Part shown: in pieces, positions 54,701 through 62,870 of the stretch
Position numbering within the stretch: position 1 is the stretch's first letter
How the letters are laid out: the number at the start of each line of letters is the position of its first letter
DNA from: Prorocentrum cordatum
Lineage: Eukaryota > Sar > Dinophyceae > Prorocentrales > Prorocentraceae
NCBI GenBank assembly: GCA_963575745.1
Contig: CAUYUJ010000359.1
Span: 595,999 to 659,998, forward strand
DNA: 64,000 bases
Reading direction: 5' to 3'
Program-made: the position numbers and the translations under genes
The notes under the pieces: model-generated
What the model saw: the letters and a program-made list of their open reading frames with translations, nothing else
The model's database searches: none
Told to the model about the DNA's origin: nothing

Positions 54701-55949
54701 GGCAGAAGGTCCGCGAGAGTGAGGGTGATGATGAAAACGCCTCCCCCCCTCCCTCCCCTAACCTCCCGTCCCCGAGAGCGAGGGTGATGATGAGTCCCTC
54801 GATCCGCTTTACTCGCAGCGACGGGGACGAGGTCAGCGAGAGTGAGGGTGATGATGATGATCATGCTCCTCTATCCTCCCGTCCTCGAGTGCGGTCACAT
54901 TCCCCTAACCTCGGATCCCCTCCTCTATCCTCCCTCCCCTAACCTCCCGTCCTCGAGTGCGGTCTCATTCCTCCCCTCACCTGTTCCTCAATCTTTATCC
55001 GTATCCATTCCCTTCTTCGATTCCCTTCTTACCCTTCCCTCTCCCACCTCCTTCACCCCTCTCTCCTGGCTGGCAACGGCCTGGCAACTTCGGGTGGGTC
55101 TCGTCCACCGTGGTTCCGATCGCCTCGCAGGCGGGCGGAGGCAACCGATCGACGACAACAACACGACCGCTAACGGGGCTACACATGACCGCCTGTTGCC
55201 CCCCTTCTCCCTGGAAGTGTCTTCCCCTCTATGCTCCTCGACGTGCTCGCGATCCTCCTGATCCCCCTCATCCCTCTCGATCTCTACCCCTCCTTCCTCT
55301 TCTGTCCCTTCTTTCCTCCCCCCTGCATCCTCTATTCCTCCTTTCCTTTCTCCTTCAATCGAGAACGCTCCCATCACAAATGCGGTGGCCTCTGCCATAA
55401 TGGCAAGGTCAATGTCCGCCGTCGCGGCTGCAGCCTGGCGATGGAAAATCGAGACGAAGACTCGAGGTGGAGAGGGAAGCGGAGGAGAAGGAGAAGGACG
55501 AGGGCGAAAACGGCCTCGGCTTCGGCCTTGACCAACGCCATGTGCGAGCGATATCGTCGCACGAACTGGCGTCGCGCCCATCTGCACCATCGCCTCGGGA
55601 TCCTGTGGCCCTGGGCACCGTCGAGGAATCGATCTGACAAGACCCACGGCTTCGGGACGTCCTGGGGCCCGGAGGAGCAGGAGGAGGAGGATGAGGAGGA
55701 AGATCTCCAGGAGCGGCGCTCAGAGGAGGAGCAAGTTTAAGAATGACGGGGTGGGTGGAGGAGGGGGAGATTCGAGGGGGAGGAGGAGGATCTCGAGGAG
55801 GAGGAGGAGGAAAAGGCGAGGAAAGAAGGATGGATCGAGGAAGGATGGAGGAGAGAGGATGAGTCCTCGGGGCGCCACTCTGGCACCCCAGCGGCGTCGC
55901 ACGCCATGTCCACAAGCCGCGGCACCTCCTCGAGCGATGGGTGGGCCAT
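50846..55949 (-). CDS. Gene A: multi-exon gene of the 18.95 kb insert
   Basis: Proposed exons on the minus strand: ATG at 55949 (MAHPSLEEVPRLVDMACDAA); 55602 to about 55540 (acceptor CCACAG); about 55440-55350 (TADIDLAIMAEATAFVMGAF); about 55180-55080 (VVVVDRLPPPACEAIGTTVD); 54574-54498 (GYDDIPDWSSYPAKS, acceptor GTAG, donor GTGGGA); about 54190-54090 (STLIAMTLEMEGTRISQKNM). Then 53833 to about 53690 (VWDKLYGEKFENGYRVMKGR, acceptor after nine Ts); about 53300-53185 (IMYAHWQRRKIQEEAMDTQL); 52694-52600 (DIEELPEHTLRMYIQRAQES, donor GTGGGG); terminal exon about 51714-50846. An intron near 52.4 kb contains a family A short element. The start exon and exact joins are uncertain. No function is recognised. 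It could be a second transposon protein or a captured host gene. Confidence 0.45.
52333..52521. repeat. Family A inverted-repeat element inside gene A
   Basis: 189 bp with the best-matched ends of the family (CGGCAGGTCCGCGTCGTGTC against CGGCAGGTCCGTGTCGTGAC read inward). Its core is in the opposite orientation to that at 9694, with CGTTCAAGGTTGAACG. It lies between two proposed exons. Confidence 0.85.
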
Positions 55950-55985
55950 GGCGCCTCGGGACGGCCGAAATTGATGGATCGACCG

Positions 55986-56056
55986 TGCCGAGCGGTCGTG
56001 CCGAGCGGTCGTGCCGAGCGGTCGGCGCGACCGCTCGGCACGACCGTTCGGCATGA
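55986..56056. repeat. Large hairpin with GTGCCGAGCGGTC repeats upstream of gene A
   Basis: Three direct copies of CGTGCCGAGCGGT are followed by their inverse. The inner 19-bp arms (56006-56024 and 56028-56046) are perfect, with a 3-base loop. They lie just upstream of the gene A start codon (minus sense), where a promoter or 5' UTR would be. Confidence 0.85.
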
Positions 56057-56409
56057 CCGCGCTGGTGGACATGGCGGTCGGCCGCGTGGTCCCCTCTCCC
56101 CCCGCACGGCCTCCAGGGCGGGCGACGCCGCGCGGCCGCGGCCGCGGGCGGCGCGCGCGCGCGTCGCCGCGCGGCGACGCGCGCGAGGGCGCTCCCGCGC
56201 GGGCGCGCCCTTGAGCAGGGGCGACGGCAGAGCGCGCCGCGAGCGCGCGAGCAAGGCAGGAGGGTCGAGGTGGAAGAAGGAGGAGGAGGAGGAGAAGAAG
56301 AAGAAGAATGATAATCTAGTTTTTTTTATATAAAGGATAAACTCTCACGATCGAGTGCGCATTCTGGTGGGTGCCAGCATGGTAAGGCAAGACATCATTG
56401 CCTACTACC
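56057..56409. other. Right internal region of the 18.95 kb insert
   Basis: A very GC-rich CGCGCG-type patch (56120-56245) is followed by GGAGGAGGAGAAGAAG repeats and then the AT-rich subterminal region. No gene. Confidence 0.5.
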
Positions 56410-56574
56410 AAAAAACAAGACATCTTGGAAAAAAAACAAGACATCCAATAAAAAAACAAGACGTACCATAAAAAAAAACAAGACGCGTCGTAATCGAATC
56501 TAAAAATCAAGCCAATTCCCAAAAAACAAGTCAAGCCGTCGTCGTGAAAAAATTGCGACTCTCAGAAGTCTGGG
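56410..56574 (-). repeat. Right terminal inverted repeat with subterminal CTTGTTTTTT repeats
   Basis: The last 54 bp mirror the left end. Just inside, AAAAAACAAGAC (inverse GTCTTGTTTTTT) occurs at 56410, 56431, 56451 and 56473, with a variant at 56521. Spaced subterminal repeats of this kind are usually transposase binding sites. The left end shows fewer (37667-37680 and near 37710). Confidence 0.75.
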
Positions 56575-57170
56575 TTCCGCGTCGCGGGCAGCGTGGAGCC
56601 CGGTTTCCGCTGCGTCCGGACCATTCCCTCCTCAATGATGGCGAGCAGCTCGTGCGGGCGGCGGCTGGAGTGCCTCCCGCGGGCCCGGGTCCAGTCCTGG
56701 AAGAACTTGTTGGGCGTGGTCCCGCCCGAGGCGGGCCCTCCCCACACCAGCCTCGAGTCCTTCAAGGGGTGCGGGTGTTCGTTCCTGCGCAGAGGGCCCT
56801 TGCCCCGTGAGAGCAGGGCCAGGGCATAGGCCAGGAGGATGAGGAGGGCCACCAGGGCGGAGAGGAGGTAGAAGAAGACCAGGAGGTGCTGGAGCCAGTG
56901 GGGGAACCCCTTCCAGCGGGCGCTCCCGAACATCATCAGCCCGAACCAGGCCCCTCCCTGCAAGAGGCCGTCCAGGAGGTGGTTCGGCCATCCCGGGAAC
57001 GGATCCTCTCCAGGGGGTTCACCAGGTGCCCGAGCATGCCGGCGCCGGCCGTAGGCCTCCGGGGCTCGGCGGGGCGCCCAGGCTGAAAGATGCGCGTTCA
57101 GCTGGCAGAGGGTCCGCTGGATACTCCAGGAATGATCATCTGAAGCCACCCCCTCCGCCCGATTGCCCCC
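56562..57170 (-). pseudogene. Membrane-protein ORF of the split-repeat element, part before the TIR insert
   Basis: In the frame 57299-56562, the readable part starts near 57150 (NRAEGVASDDHSWSIQRTLC). It has a strong transmembrane segment, LVFFYLLSALVALLILLAYA (about 56870-56810), and continues SRLVWGGPASGGTTPNKFFQ and ELLAIIEEGMVRTQRKPGST. The real sense stops at 56575, where the TIR insert enters. The last residues before the listed stop are from the insert. The rest of the protein is at 37624-36551. A single-pass membrane protein is unusual cargo for a retroelement and would fit an envelope-like or viral membrane role, but nothing here identifies it. Confidence 0.6.
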
Positions 57171-57492
57171 CCCCTTCCCCTCCTCCAGCCGGGGACTCCG
57201 ACGAGGAAGGCGCGGGGGGGAAGTCTTCCACGGGCGAGGCCGCGGGGATGTGCCCAGCAAGGGGAGGCACGATGTAGCCCTCAGGCTCCATGCAGACATC
57301 CTCCTCTACCTGCTCTGGGGCGGGGTCGGTGCCGTCGGCGGGGGCGAAGTCCACGGCCCCCGCCGTCCCAACGGCAGCCCCAATGGCCGCTCCAGCCACG
57401 GGAGCCGTGCGCCCTCCCGGAGGCGGGGCTCCCAGCTCGGCCGCGGCGAGCAGCGAGGCGCTCGCGGGGTGGGAACCCCCCCGCCCCTTCAT
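57136..57492 (-). pseudogene. First ORF of the split-repeat element (Ala/Pro/Gly-rich)
   Basis: Begins at the ATG at 57492, 32 bases inside A1, with MKGRGGSHPASASLLAAAEL. A small-residue segment follows (VAGAAIGAAVGTAGAVDFAP), then an acidic part (EQVEEDVCMEPEGYIVPPLA) and a Gly-rich end. A run of nine Cs on the plus strand (57167-57175) lies where this frame hands over to the membrane-protein frame, so the two may be one protein. The open frame continues upstream through A1 without an ATG. Function unknown. Confidence 0.45.
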
Positions 57493-57523
57493 GACGAGAT
57501 TAGGGGCCAGGGGCCCCTCCCGC

Positions 57524-57642
57524 AAAAGGCACAAGCTAGCTGAAACAGCTGCGGAAGGGAAGAAAGAGGAGGAAGACAGGGGGGCAGCCGTTGCACTGCC
57601 GTGGGTGAATACCCCTGTTTGAGCAAGCCTAAACAAAACACT
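57524..57642. repeat. Terminal repeat A1 of the split-repeat element
   Basis: 119-bp partner of A2 (27505-27623), with about four differences. On the minus strand it is the 5' end of the element. The base after it, 57643, is where LINE-3 resumes. Confidence 0.9.
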
Positions 57643-58450
57643 TTATCGATCGGGTGTTCTCCGCGCTGCCTGGCTGGATTCTCTCGCAATGCGCCTCGGG
57701 CGGGGAGGTGGTGGACCAGCCTGAACTCTTAGCTGCCGAGCAAGTGTCGGACCACGCGGCGGTGGCGGTGGCCATTCGCCTGCGTGATGAGCCTCCTGCT
57801 GGCCAGCGCCCAGTGCCGAGGGGGATCTTCCACGCGCCCGAATACGCTATATGTTTGAAGATGTCGGCAGAGGCATCAGACTACTCACACCTATCTACCC
57901 CCTCAAGCATGAGTACTTTAAGGTGTTGATGATTGAAAGCGCACGTCGCGCACGCATAACGGTCATCTTCCGTCGGCCTGACTCGCCCCTTGCCCGATAT
58001 CTGATGATTCGCAGCATGGCTCGCGCCGTCTTTCGCCAGCGCTGGCAACTCGCGCTCCGTCTTCAGCGTTCTCACCCTCTATGTCGTGAACACCTCCACC
58101 TCGATTTTGATAACGAGAAGGCCCCCCTCCTCTCCACCCCCCTCCTTCACCGCGCTCTCCGACGCCTTGCGCAGCGAGGTGGCGCGTGCGACTCGCCAGA
58201 GTTTGCAGGCTCGCGCTCGGCAGCTCACTGATCAGGCTAAACTGTGTCGGATTCAGCGTCGTCAGCGACGCACGCAGCAGATGTCGAAGCTCTGGTCGCC
58301 TTTTGATCGGAGAACCCCGCTCGCTGGCGCTCGCGCGGCCGATCGTACGGTAGTTCAGACCCCTGCCAAGATCCTGGAGGCTCGCGCCTCGCACTGGGGC
58401 CCTGTTTTCAAGGAAATTATCCCGGCAAAGCAACCTAACAGCCATGTGTA
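57643..58450 (+). pseudogene. LINE-3 endonuclease C-terminus and linker
   Basis: Resumes the endonuclease at ATCGATCGGGTG (IDRVFSALPGWIL) and carries the closing motif AEQVSDHAAVAVAI, which holds the catalytic Asp and His. The sense passes through further frames near 57850 and 58090 (IRSMARAVFRQRWQLALRLQ, RRTQQMSKLWSPFDRRTPL), matching the helical linker before the RT. It breaks off near 58450 after PVFKEIIPAKQPNSHV, where the second gap in LINE-3 starts. Confidence 0.75.
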
Positions 58451-59344
58451 GGAGCATCTCTGGGTCGAACAGCATGTCGATGTATCATATGCACTAACTT
58501 AAAGCGGGCGCGTTACGTTAGGAGGAGGGATCAAGGAGAGGGGGCCGGCGAGGGGGGGGCTGTGCCCATCCGAGGGAACGGGGCAGCCCCCCCCGCCCCA
58601 AAAAATGCTTCGGCCTCTCAAGGCCCCCCCCGCTCCACGAATCCCATTGGGGGGTCGAGATCCCCGCTCTGCAGTGGGATTCGCGGAACGGGGCGCCCCC
58701 CAGGTGCTTGTTATCTTCGCGCTGGCGCCGGCAGTGTGCACCTGAGGGAGCGCGGGTTGAAATGAGTGAGGGATCAGGAAGGATGTGGAGGGGCGTTCCG
58801 CTCTGAAGCGTCCTCACAATCTGGCAAAACCGCAACCCCTCCCCGGGGGCACCGCGCGTGCTGGACCAGGCACATGCGTCGCCCTAAGTCGGCGCGCACA
58901 TATGAGAGGCCCATGTTTGTGTGTCTGTCCCCCAGGAAGGCCCGACATGGCGAGCAGAAGACCCGAATAATTCGTCCGGTGTGTCTGTCCCCCAGGAAGG
59001 CCCGACATGGCGAGCAGAAGGCCCGAATAATTCGTCCGAGGGGCTCCCCAGAGGGGCTCCCCAGAAGGGCGCAGGGAGCCTTCCTCAGAGCCCTGGTGCG
59101 CACGACCTTGGCCGAAGGCCATCAGATATGCAAGTACAACAGTTCATGCAGGAATCTCTTGTGCATGTGCTGGTGCCACTGCTGCGAGCAGGCAGTGGAA
59201 CGAGCGAGGAGGGGGTATCAACCTTGACCGCCCGCCCCCGCCCCCTTCCCTTGACCGCGCTCCGCGGCCGGGCGCAAGCGCGGCCGGTCGGGGCAGCCGG
59301 CCGGGGCAGCCGGCCGGGGCAGCCGGCCGGGGCAGCCGGCCGCC

Positions 59345-60285
59345 CTCCCCTCCTGCTCGTCCTCCTCCTCCTCCTCCTGCTCGTCCTCGTGCTCCTCCTG
59401 CTCGTCCTCTTTCTCCTGCTCCTCCTCCTCCTCCTCCTCCTCCTCTTTCTCCTGCTCCTCCTCCTCCTCCTCCTCCTCCTCCTCCTCCTCCTCCTCCTCG
59501 TTCTCGTCCTCTCCCCTCCTCCTCCTCTCCTCCTCCTCCTCTTCCTCCTCCTCCTCCTCCTCCTCCTCCTCCTCCTCCTCCTCCTCCTCCTCCTCCTCCT
59601 GGTGGTCCTCGTTCTCCTCCTCCTGGTGCTCTCCCCCCCCCTCCTCCTCCTCGTCCTCCTCCTCCCTCCTCCGCCTCCTCGTCCTCCTCCTCCTCTTCCT
59701 CCTCCTCCTTCCTCCTCCTCCTCCTCCTCATCCTCCTCTCCTCCTCCTCCTCCTCCTCCTCCTCCTCTCCTCGCGCCTCCTCCTCCTCCTCCTCCTCCTC
59801 TTCCTGGTCGTCCTCGTTCTCGTCCTCCTCGTCTTGCTCGTCCTCCTCCTCCTGGTGCTCTCTCCTCCTCCTCCTCCTCCTCCTCCTCCTCCTCCTCCTC
59901 CTCCTCCTCCTCCTGGTGGTCCTCGTTCTCCTCCTCCTGGTGCTCTCCCCCCCCCCTCCTCCTCCTCGTCCTCCTCCTCCCCTCCTCGTCCTCCTCCTCC
60001 CTTCCTCCTCCTCCTCCTCCTCTCTCCTCCTCCTCCTCCTCCTCCTCCTCCTCCTCCTCCTCCTCCTCCTCCTCCTCCTGGTAGTCCTCCCCCTCCCCTC
60101 CTCCTCCTCCTCCTCCTCCTCCTCCCTGGTCGTCCTCCTCCTCCTGGTCGTCCTCCTCCTCCTGCTCGTCCTCCTCCTCCTCCTGCTCGTCCTTCTTCTC
60201 CTGCTCCTCCTGCTCCTCGTCCTGCTCCTGCTCGTCCTCGTCCTCCTGGTCTTGCTCGTCCTCCTCCTCGTCGTGCTCTTGCCCC
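59345..60285 (+). repeat. (CTC)n-rich microsatellite, 0.94 kb
   Basis: The longest CTC array in the window, with CTCGTCCTC, CTGGTGCTC and CTGGTCGTC interruptions that recur in a higher-order pattern (for example at 59600-59635 and 59912-59950). All long open frames here are accidental. Confidence 0.95.
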
Positions 60286-60288
60286 TGC

Positions 60289-60660
60289 TGAAAATGTGGC
60301 CCAGGAATGGGAGTTCTGGGAAGTCGAAGAGCACGAAGTTGCCTACAGTTGGCTACGGGCATTCAAAATGTGGCCCGGGAATGGAGTTCTGGGAACTCGA
60401 AGAGCACGAAGTGGCCTACTGGGAGGAGTTGGGCTCCGGGCATTCAAAATGTGGCCCGGGAATGGAGTTCTGGGGACTCGAAGACCACGAAGTGGCCTAC
60501 AGTTGGCTCCGGGCATTCAAAATGTGGCCCGGGAATGGAGTTCTGGGAAATCGAAGAGCACGAAGTGGCCTACAGTTGGCTCCGGGCATTCAGAATGTGG
60601 CCCGGGAATGGAGTTCTGGGAAGTCGAAGAGCACGAAGTGTGCGACTGTTGGTTTAAAAC
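60289..60660 (+). repeat. Five tandem ~73-bp repeats
   Basis: Units start at about 60291, 60365, 60446, 60519 and 60592. Each contains AAAATGTGGCCCGGGAATGG, GTTCTGGGAA and CGAAGAGCACGAAGTGGCC. One unit is 81 bp because of an 8-base extra piece (GGGAGGAG). Confidence 0.9.
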
Positions 60661-60749
60661 GACTTCTGCGGCACCCTGTCCGGCACCCGCCCAGACCCCC
60701 CTGTGGAGTCATCTGCTGCTCTCTTTTGACCCCACTAGAAACCTATCAG

Positions 60750-62195
60750 AACAAGCTGTTAGGTAAAAACCACATGACTTTGAGGCGGGCGAGAACTTTC
60801 TGGACGCGTCCCCCACCCGGCTTGATTGTTCCGGGCTGCCCCCCCCCCCTCCGACCTTTAATCAGTTTTCGGCTTTCATTAAGAAGCTCCAACATAGTGC
60901 TCCAGGCCCTGACAGGCTTCCTTACGCTGCGTGGCAGCACGCGCCAGGAGGCATCGACATGCTGTGGGAGTGCATGCAGTGGCTGTTCTTAGGCCGCGCT
61001 CTTCTGCCTGATTATAATCAGGTGCTGGGAGTCTTTATACCCAAAGGAGAAGAGGACGAGGATTCGGCCCATGGGGTGGTCAGGCACTCGTCGGACACGC
61101 GCCCGCTCGGCTTGAAAAGCTGCGATAATAAGATTATCACCGCTATGGCGATTCGGCCCCTTACCCACGCCCTTCCCCTCGGTTTGGCCGAGCCCCAGCG
61201 GGGCTTTGTTCCCTCCCGAAAATTCGGAAATAACATCGTGGAGCTCGATGCCGTCGCCCGTCAGACGAGCATGGAGCCTGGCGTTGAGCGCCGCTGTCCA
61301 GCTCTTGTGAGCTACGATTTCGGCCAGGCGTTCCCTTCGATGTCTCAGAAGTGGATGATCCAAGCGTTAAAACGTACCCAGGTCCCTCCCCCCCTTCTGG
61401 CCTTCGTGATGCTGCTTTACGTGCATGTTGCTTGTGTTGGGTGTTTCGGGGGTGACTTTGCGATGCTTTACTACATCACGAGCGGGATCATCCAAGGCTG
61501 CCCTGCGAGCGGCACTTTGTTTGCTGTAGGTGCAGACCCATTCCTGATCAAGTTTCAGGTCACTATTGAGCGCCCGCTTAGAGGCGTTGTTCGAGCTTGC
61601 GCTGATGGTATTGGTCTCGTCATTTTCAGGATTGCCGATCTCTGGTTCGTCTGGGTCATTTTCGAGGACGTCGAGAAAATCGCACACCTTCGGTTGAAAC
61701 ACAAAAAGTGCAAGCTCGTGCCGCTGCTTGGTGCCTTCACGGAGGCGCTGGAAGCGCTGTATAGATTGAAGTTGCGTCGATTTGTTCCTGAGTGGCACGA
61801 CTTCGTGATAGCGAAGTCCGTACTGTACCTTGGGCTCTGGCTCGGCCCTGCCGTCTCGCCCACGACGTCGTGGGACAAGCCCTTCTGCAAGTTTGTAGCT
61901 CGAGCTCGTGAGCTAGCTCGTCAAGGATCCGCTCCATCACTTACGGCGTTTATGTATGATTATCGAGTTGTCTCTGTTCTTTCTTATGTTGCTAAATTTC
62001 AACCATTACCACCCCATCTTCAGAAACAAGAGCTCAAGCTACTCACGAGCTTGTTTAACCTTCCGCTCTGCCGCCTTACAGAAGCGGCCTGGTGTAACCT
62101 TGTTCGATGGGGAGGTCCGCCCATCAAGAGCTTGAAAATGTTGAGCCACGCACAGCTTGTTCGAGCCAGCTTATATACTTTCGATAGTTGGAGAG
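60750..62195 (+). pseudogene. LINE-3 reverse transcriptase (inactive)
   Basis: Sense enters near 60770 (FEAGENFLDASPTRL) and is continuous in one frame from about 60900. RT motifs in order are HSAPGPDRLPYAAW, LGVFIPKG, TRPLGLKSCDNKI, QRGFVPSRK, YDFGQAFPSM (motif A, catalytic Asp), GIIQGCPASGTLF (motif B) and VRACADGIGLV. In the last, the usual YADD is CADG, which removes one catalytic Asp. The protein continues through a thumb-like region (NLPLCRLTEAAW, HAQLVRASLYTFDSW) and ends in a CTC array at 62195. The zinc-knuckle tail expected for this LINE group is missing. Confidence 0.85.
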
Positions 62196-62202
62196 AGAGT
62201 CC

Positions 62203-62456
62203 TCCTCCTTCCTCCTCCTCCGCCTCCGCCTCCGCCTCCGCCTCCGCCTTCGCCTCCGCCTCCGCCTCCTCCTCCTCCTCCTCCTCCTCCTCTCCTCCTC
62301 TCCTCCTCCTCCATCCCCCTCCCCCTCCTCCTCCTCCTCCTCCTCCTCCTCCTTCTCCTCCTCCCCGTCCTTCCTCCTCCCCGTCCTTCCTCCTCCCCGT
62401 CATCGTCCTCCTCCTCCTCTTCCTTCTCCGCCTCCTCCTCCTCCTCCGCCTCACCC
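62203..62456 (+). repeat. (CTC)n-rich microsatellite truncating LINE-3
   Basis: About 250 bp of CTC and CTCCGC repeats. The LINE-3 RT frame runs straight into it, giving a false Ser/Ala and Pro/Leu extension. Confidence 0.95.
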
Positions 62457-62690
62457 CTCGCCCCGTCCGAGCCCTCCCCTTCCCGTGGCGCGCGGGGGGG
62501 CGGCGCCCAGCGGGCGCCCTGCGGCGTCCGCAGCCCAGTCCAGGCCTGCGGGGCTGTGCGGGGCGGCGCGGGGCGGGCGGCCGGCCCTGCGCGCGGGCGG
62601 GCGGGGCCTGGCCGGCGCTCGGCGCTGCACTCTTCTGCTGGCACCGCCGGGGGGTGCCATGGCTGGCGGCGAGCGAGGGGGGAAAGTGAG
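62457..62690. other. Non-genic GC-rich stretch
   Basis: GGGCGG and GCGCGG-rich DNA; no gene. Confidence 0.45.
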
Positions 62691-62691
62691 A

Positions 62692-62740
62692 AGCCAGACC
62701 CCCTCGCGCTGTGAAAAAAATCACCACGGGAGGAATTCTG
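62692..62740. repeat. Degenerate relative of the 18.95 kb insert's terminus
   Basis: CCAGACCCCCTCGCGCTGTG is followed by an A-run and ATCACCACGG, the same block order as the TIRs of 37625-56574, but with a poorly matching far side. Confidence 0.45.
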
Positions 62741-62812
62741 CTATTTGGGGCATCCAGGGGCCCGGGCCTCGGGACCGTCAAAAACCGACTCAGGATGAAG
62801 AGCCGGTCCCGG

Positions 62813-62870
62813 GGAAGGGGTCCAGACCTCTGGGGGTCGACGTTGTGAAAAAATCACGACGTCGGGGGTC
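62813..62870. repeat. 57-bp palindromic miniature of the insert's TIR family
   Basis: CCAGACCTCTGGGGGTCGAC, then GTTGTGAAAAAATCACGACG, then TCGGGGGTCTGG. The right half, inverted, reads CCCAGACCCCCGACGTCGTG and a T-run, almost the left TIR of the 18.95 kb insert. It is as if two TIRs were joined nose to nose around one A/T run. Confidence 0.7.

Larger units (their letters stand above)
37625..56574. mobile_element. 18.95 kb TIR transposon-like insert carrying spliced genes
   Basis: The ends are inverted: CCCAGAC...GAGTCG...TTTTTCACGACG...CTTGTCTTGTTTTT at the left, and, read inward from the right, CCCAGAC...GAGTCG...TTTTTTCACGACG...CTTGACTTGTTTTTT. TT flanks both sides (37623-37624 and 56575-56576). 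Removing the insert with one TT puts the two halves of the element's membrane-protein ORF in phase. Repeated CTTGTTTTTT words lie inside the right end. The base composition is clearly less GC-rich than the surroundings, and the inside has genes that seem to contain introns. A 2-bp duplication, TIRs and subterminal repeats are features of CACTA/CMC-like DNA transposons. The TIR sequence itself is not CACTA, so the superfamily is open. Confidence 0.75.
27359..57642 (-). mobile_element. Split-direct-repeat element inserted in LINE-3 (30.3 kb with nested insert)
   Basis: This segment interrupts the LINE-3 endonuclease. Removing exactly 27359-57642 rejoins the frame with no duplicated target bases. 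Read on the minus strand, the order is A1 (57642-57524), protein-coding region, B1 (27719-27624), A2 (27623-27505), short spacer, B2 (27454-27359). That A1...B1A2B2 pattern is the split-direct-repeat layout known from Ngaro/DIRS-type retroelements, which integrate with a tyrosine recombinase and make no target duplication. I find no RT, RNase H or recombinase here, so membership is not shown. Alternatively, 27359-27623 is a 265-bp end-to-end deleted copy in tandem with a full copy. Without the nested 18.95 kb insert, the element is about 11.3 kb. Confidence 0.75.
58451..60749. other. Second insertion in LINE-3 (repeats and CTC array)
   Basis: About 2.3 kb of non-LINE DNA between the linker and the RT. 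It holds G/C-run DNA with inverse patches (58530-58700), a 60-bp unit present twice (58918-59038, CCCAGGAAGGCCCGACATGG), a GCAGCCGGCCGGG repeat (59295-59345), the CTC array and five 73-bp repeats. No gene and no clear termini or target duplication were found. Confidence 0.55.
25367..62195 (+). mobile_element. LINE-3: non-LTR retrotransposon split by large insertions
   Basis: Three pieces of one LINE lie in order on the plus strand: ORF1 and most of the endonuclease (25367-27358), the end of the endonuclease and a linker (57643-58450), and the RT (about 60750-62195). The first gap is the 30.3 kb split-repeat element, which interrupts the endonuclease codon for codon. The second gap (58451-60750) holds repeats and a CTC array. 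The element is cut short at 62195 by another CTC array. It has a spliced-leader stack at its 5' end, several frame changes and a ruined RT motif C, so it is inactive. Confidence 0.85.

Noticed and set aside
37625-56574. A giant-virus or plasmid integration
   Set aside because: The inverted ends, TT duplication and transposase-like ORF fit a DNA transposon better; no capsid or polymerase gene was seen.
27359-57642. A Helitron
   Set aside because: Termini are not TC...CTRR, no end hairpin is obvious, and no Rep/helicase was seen, although absence of a target duplication would fit.
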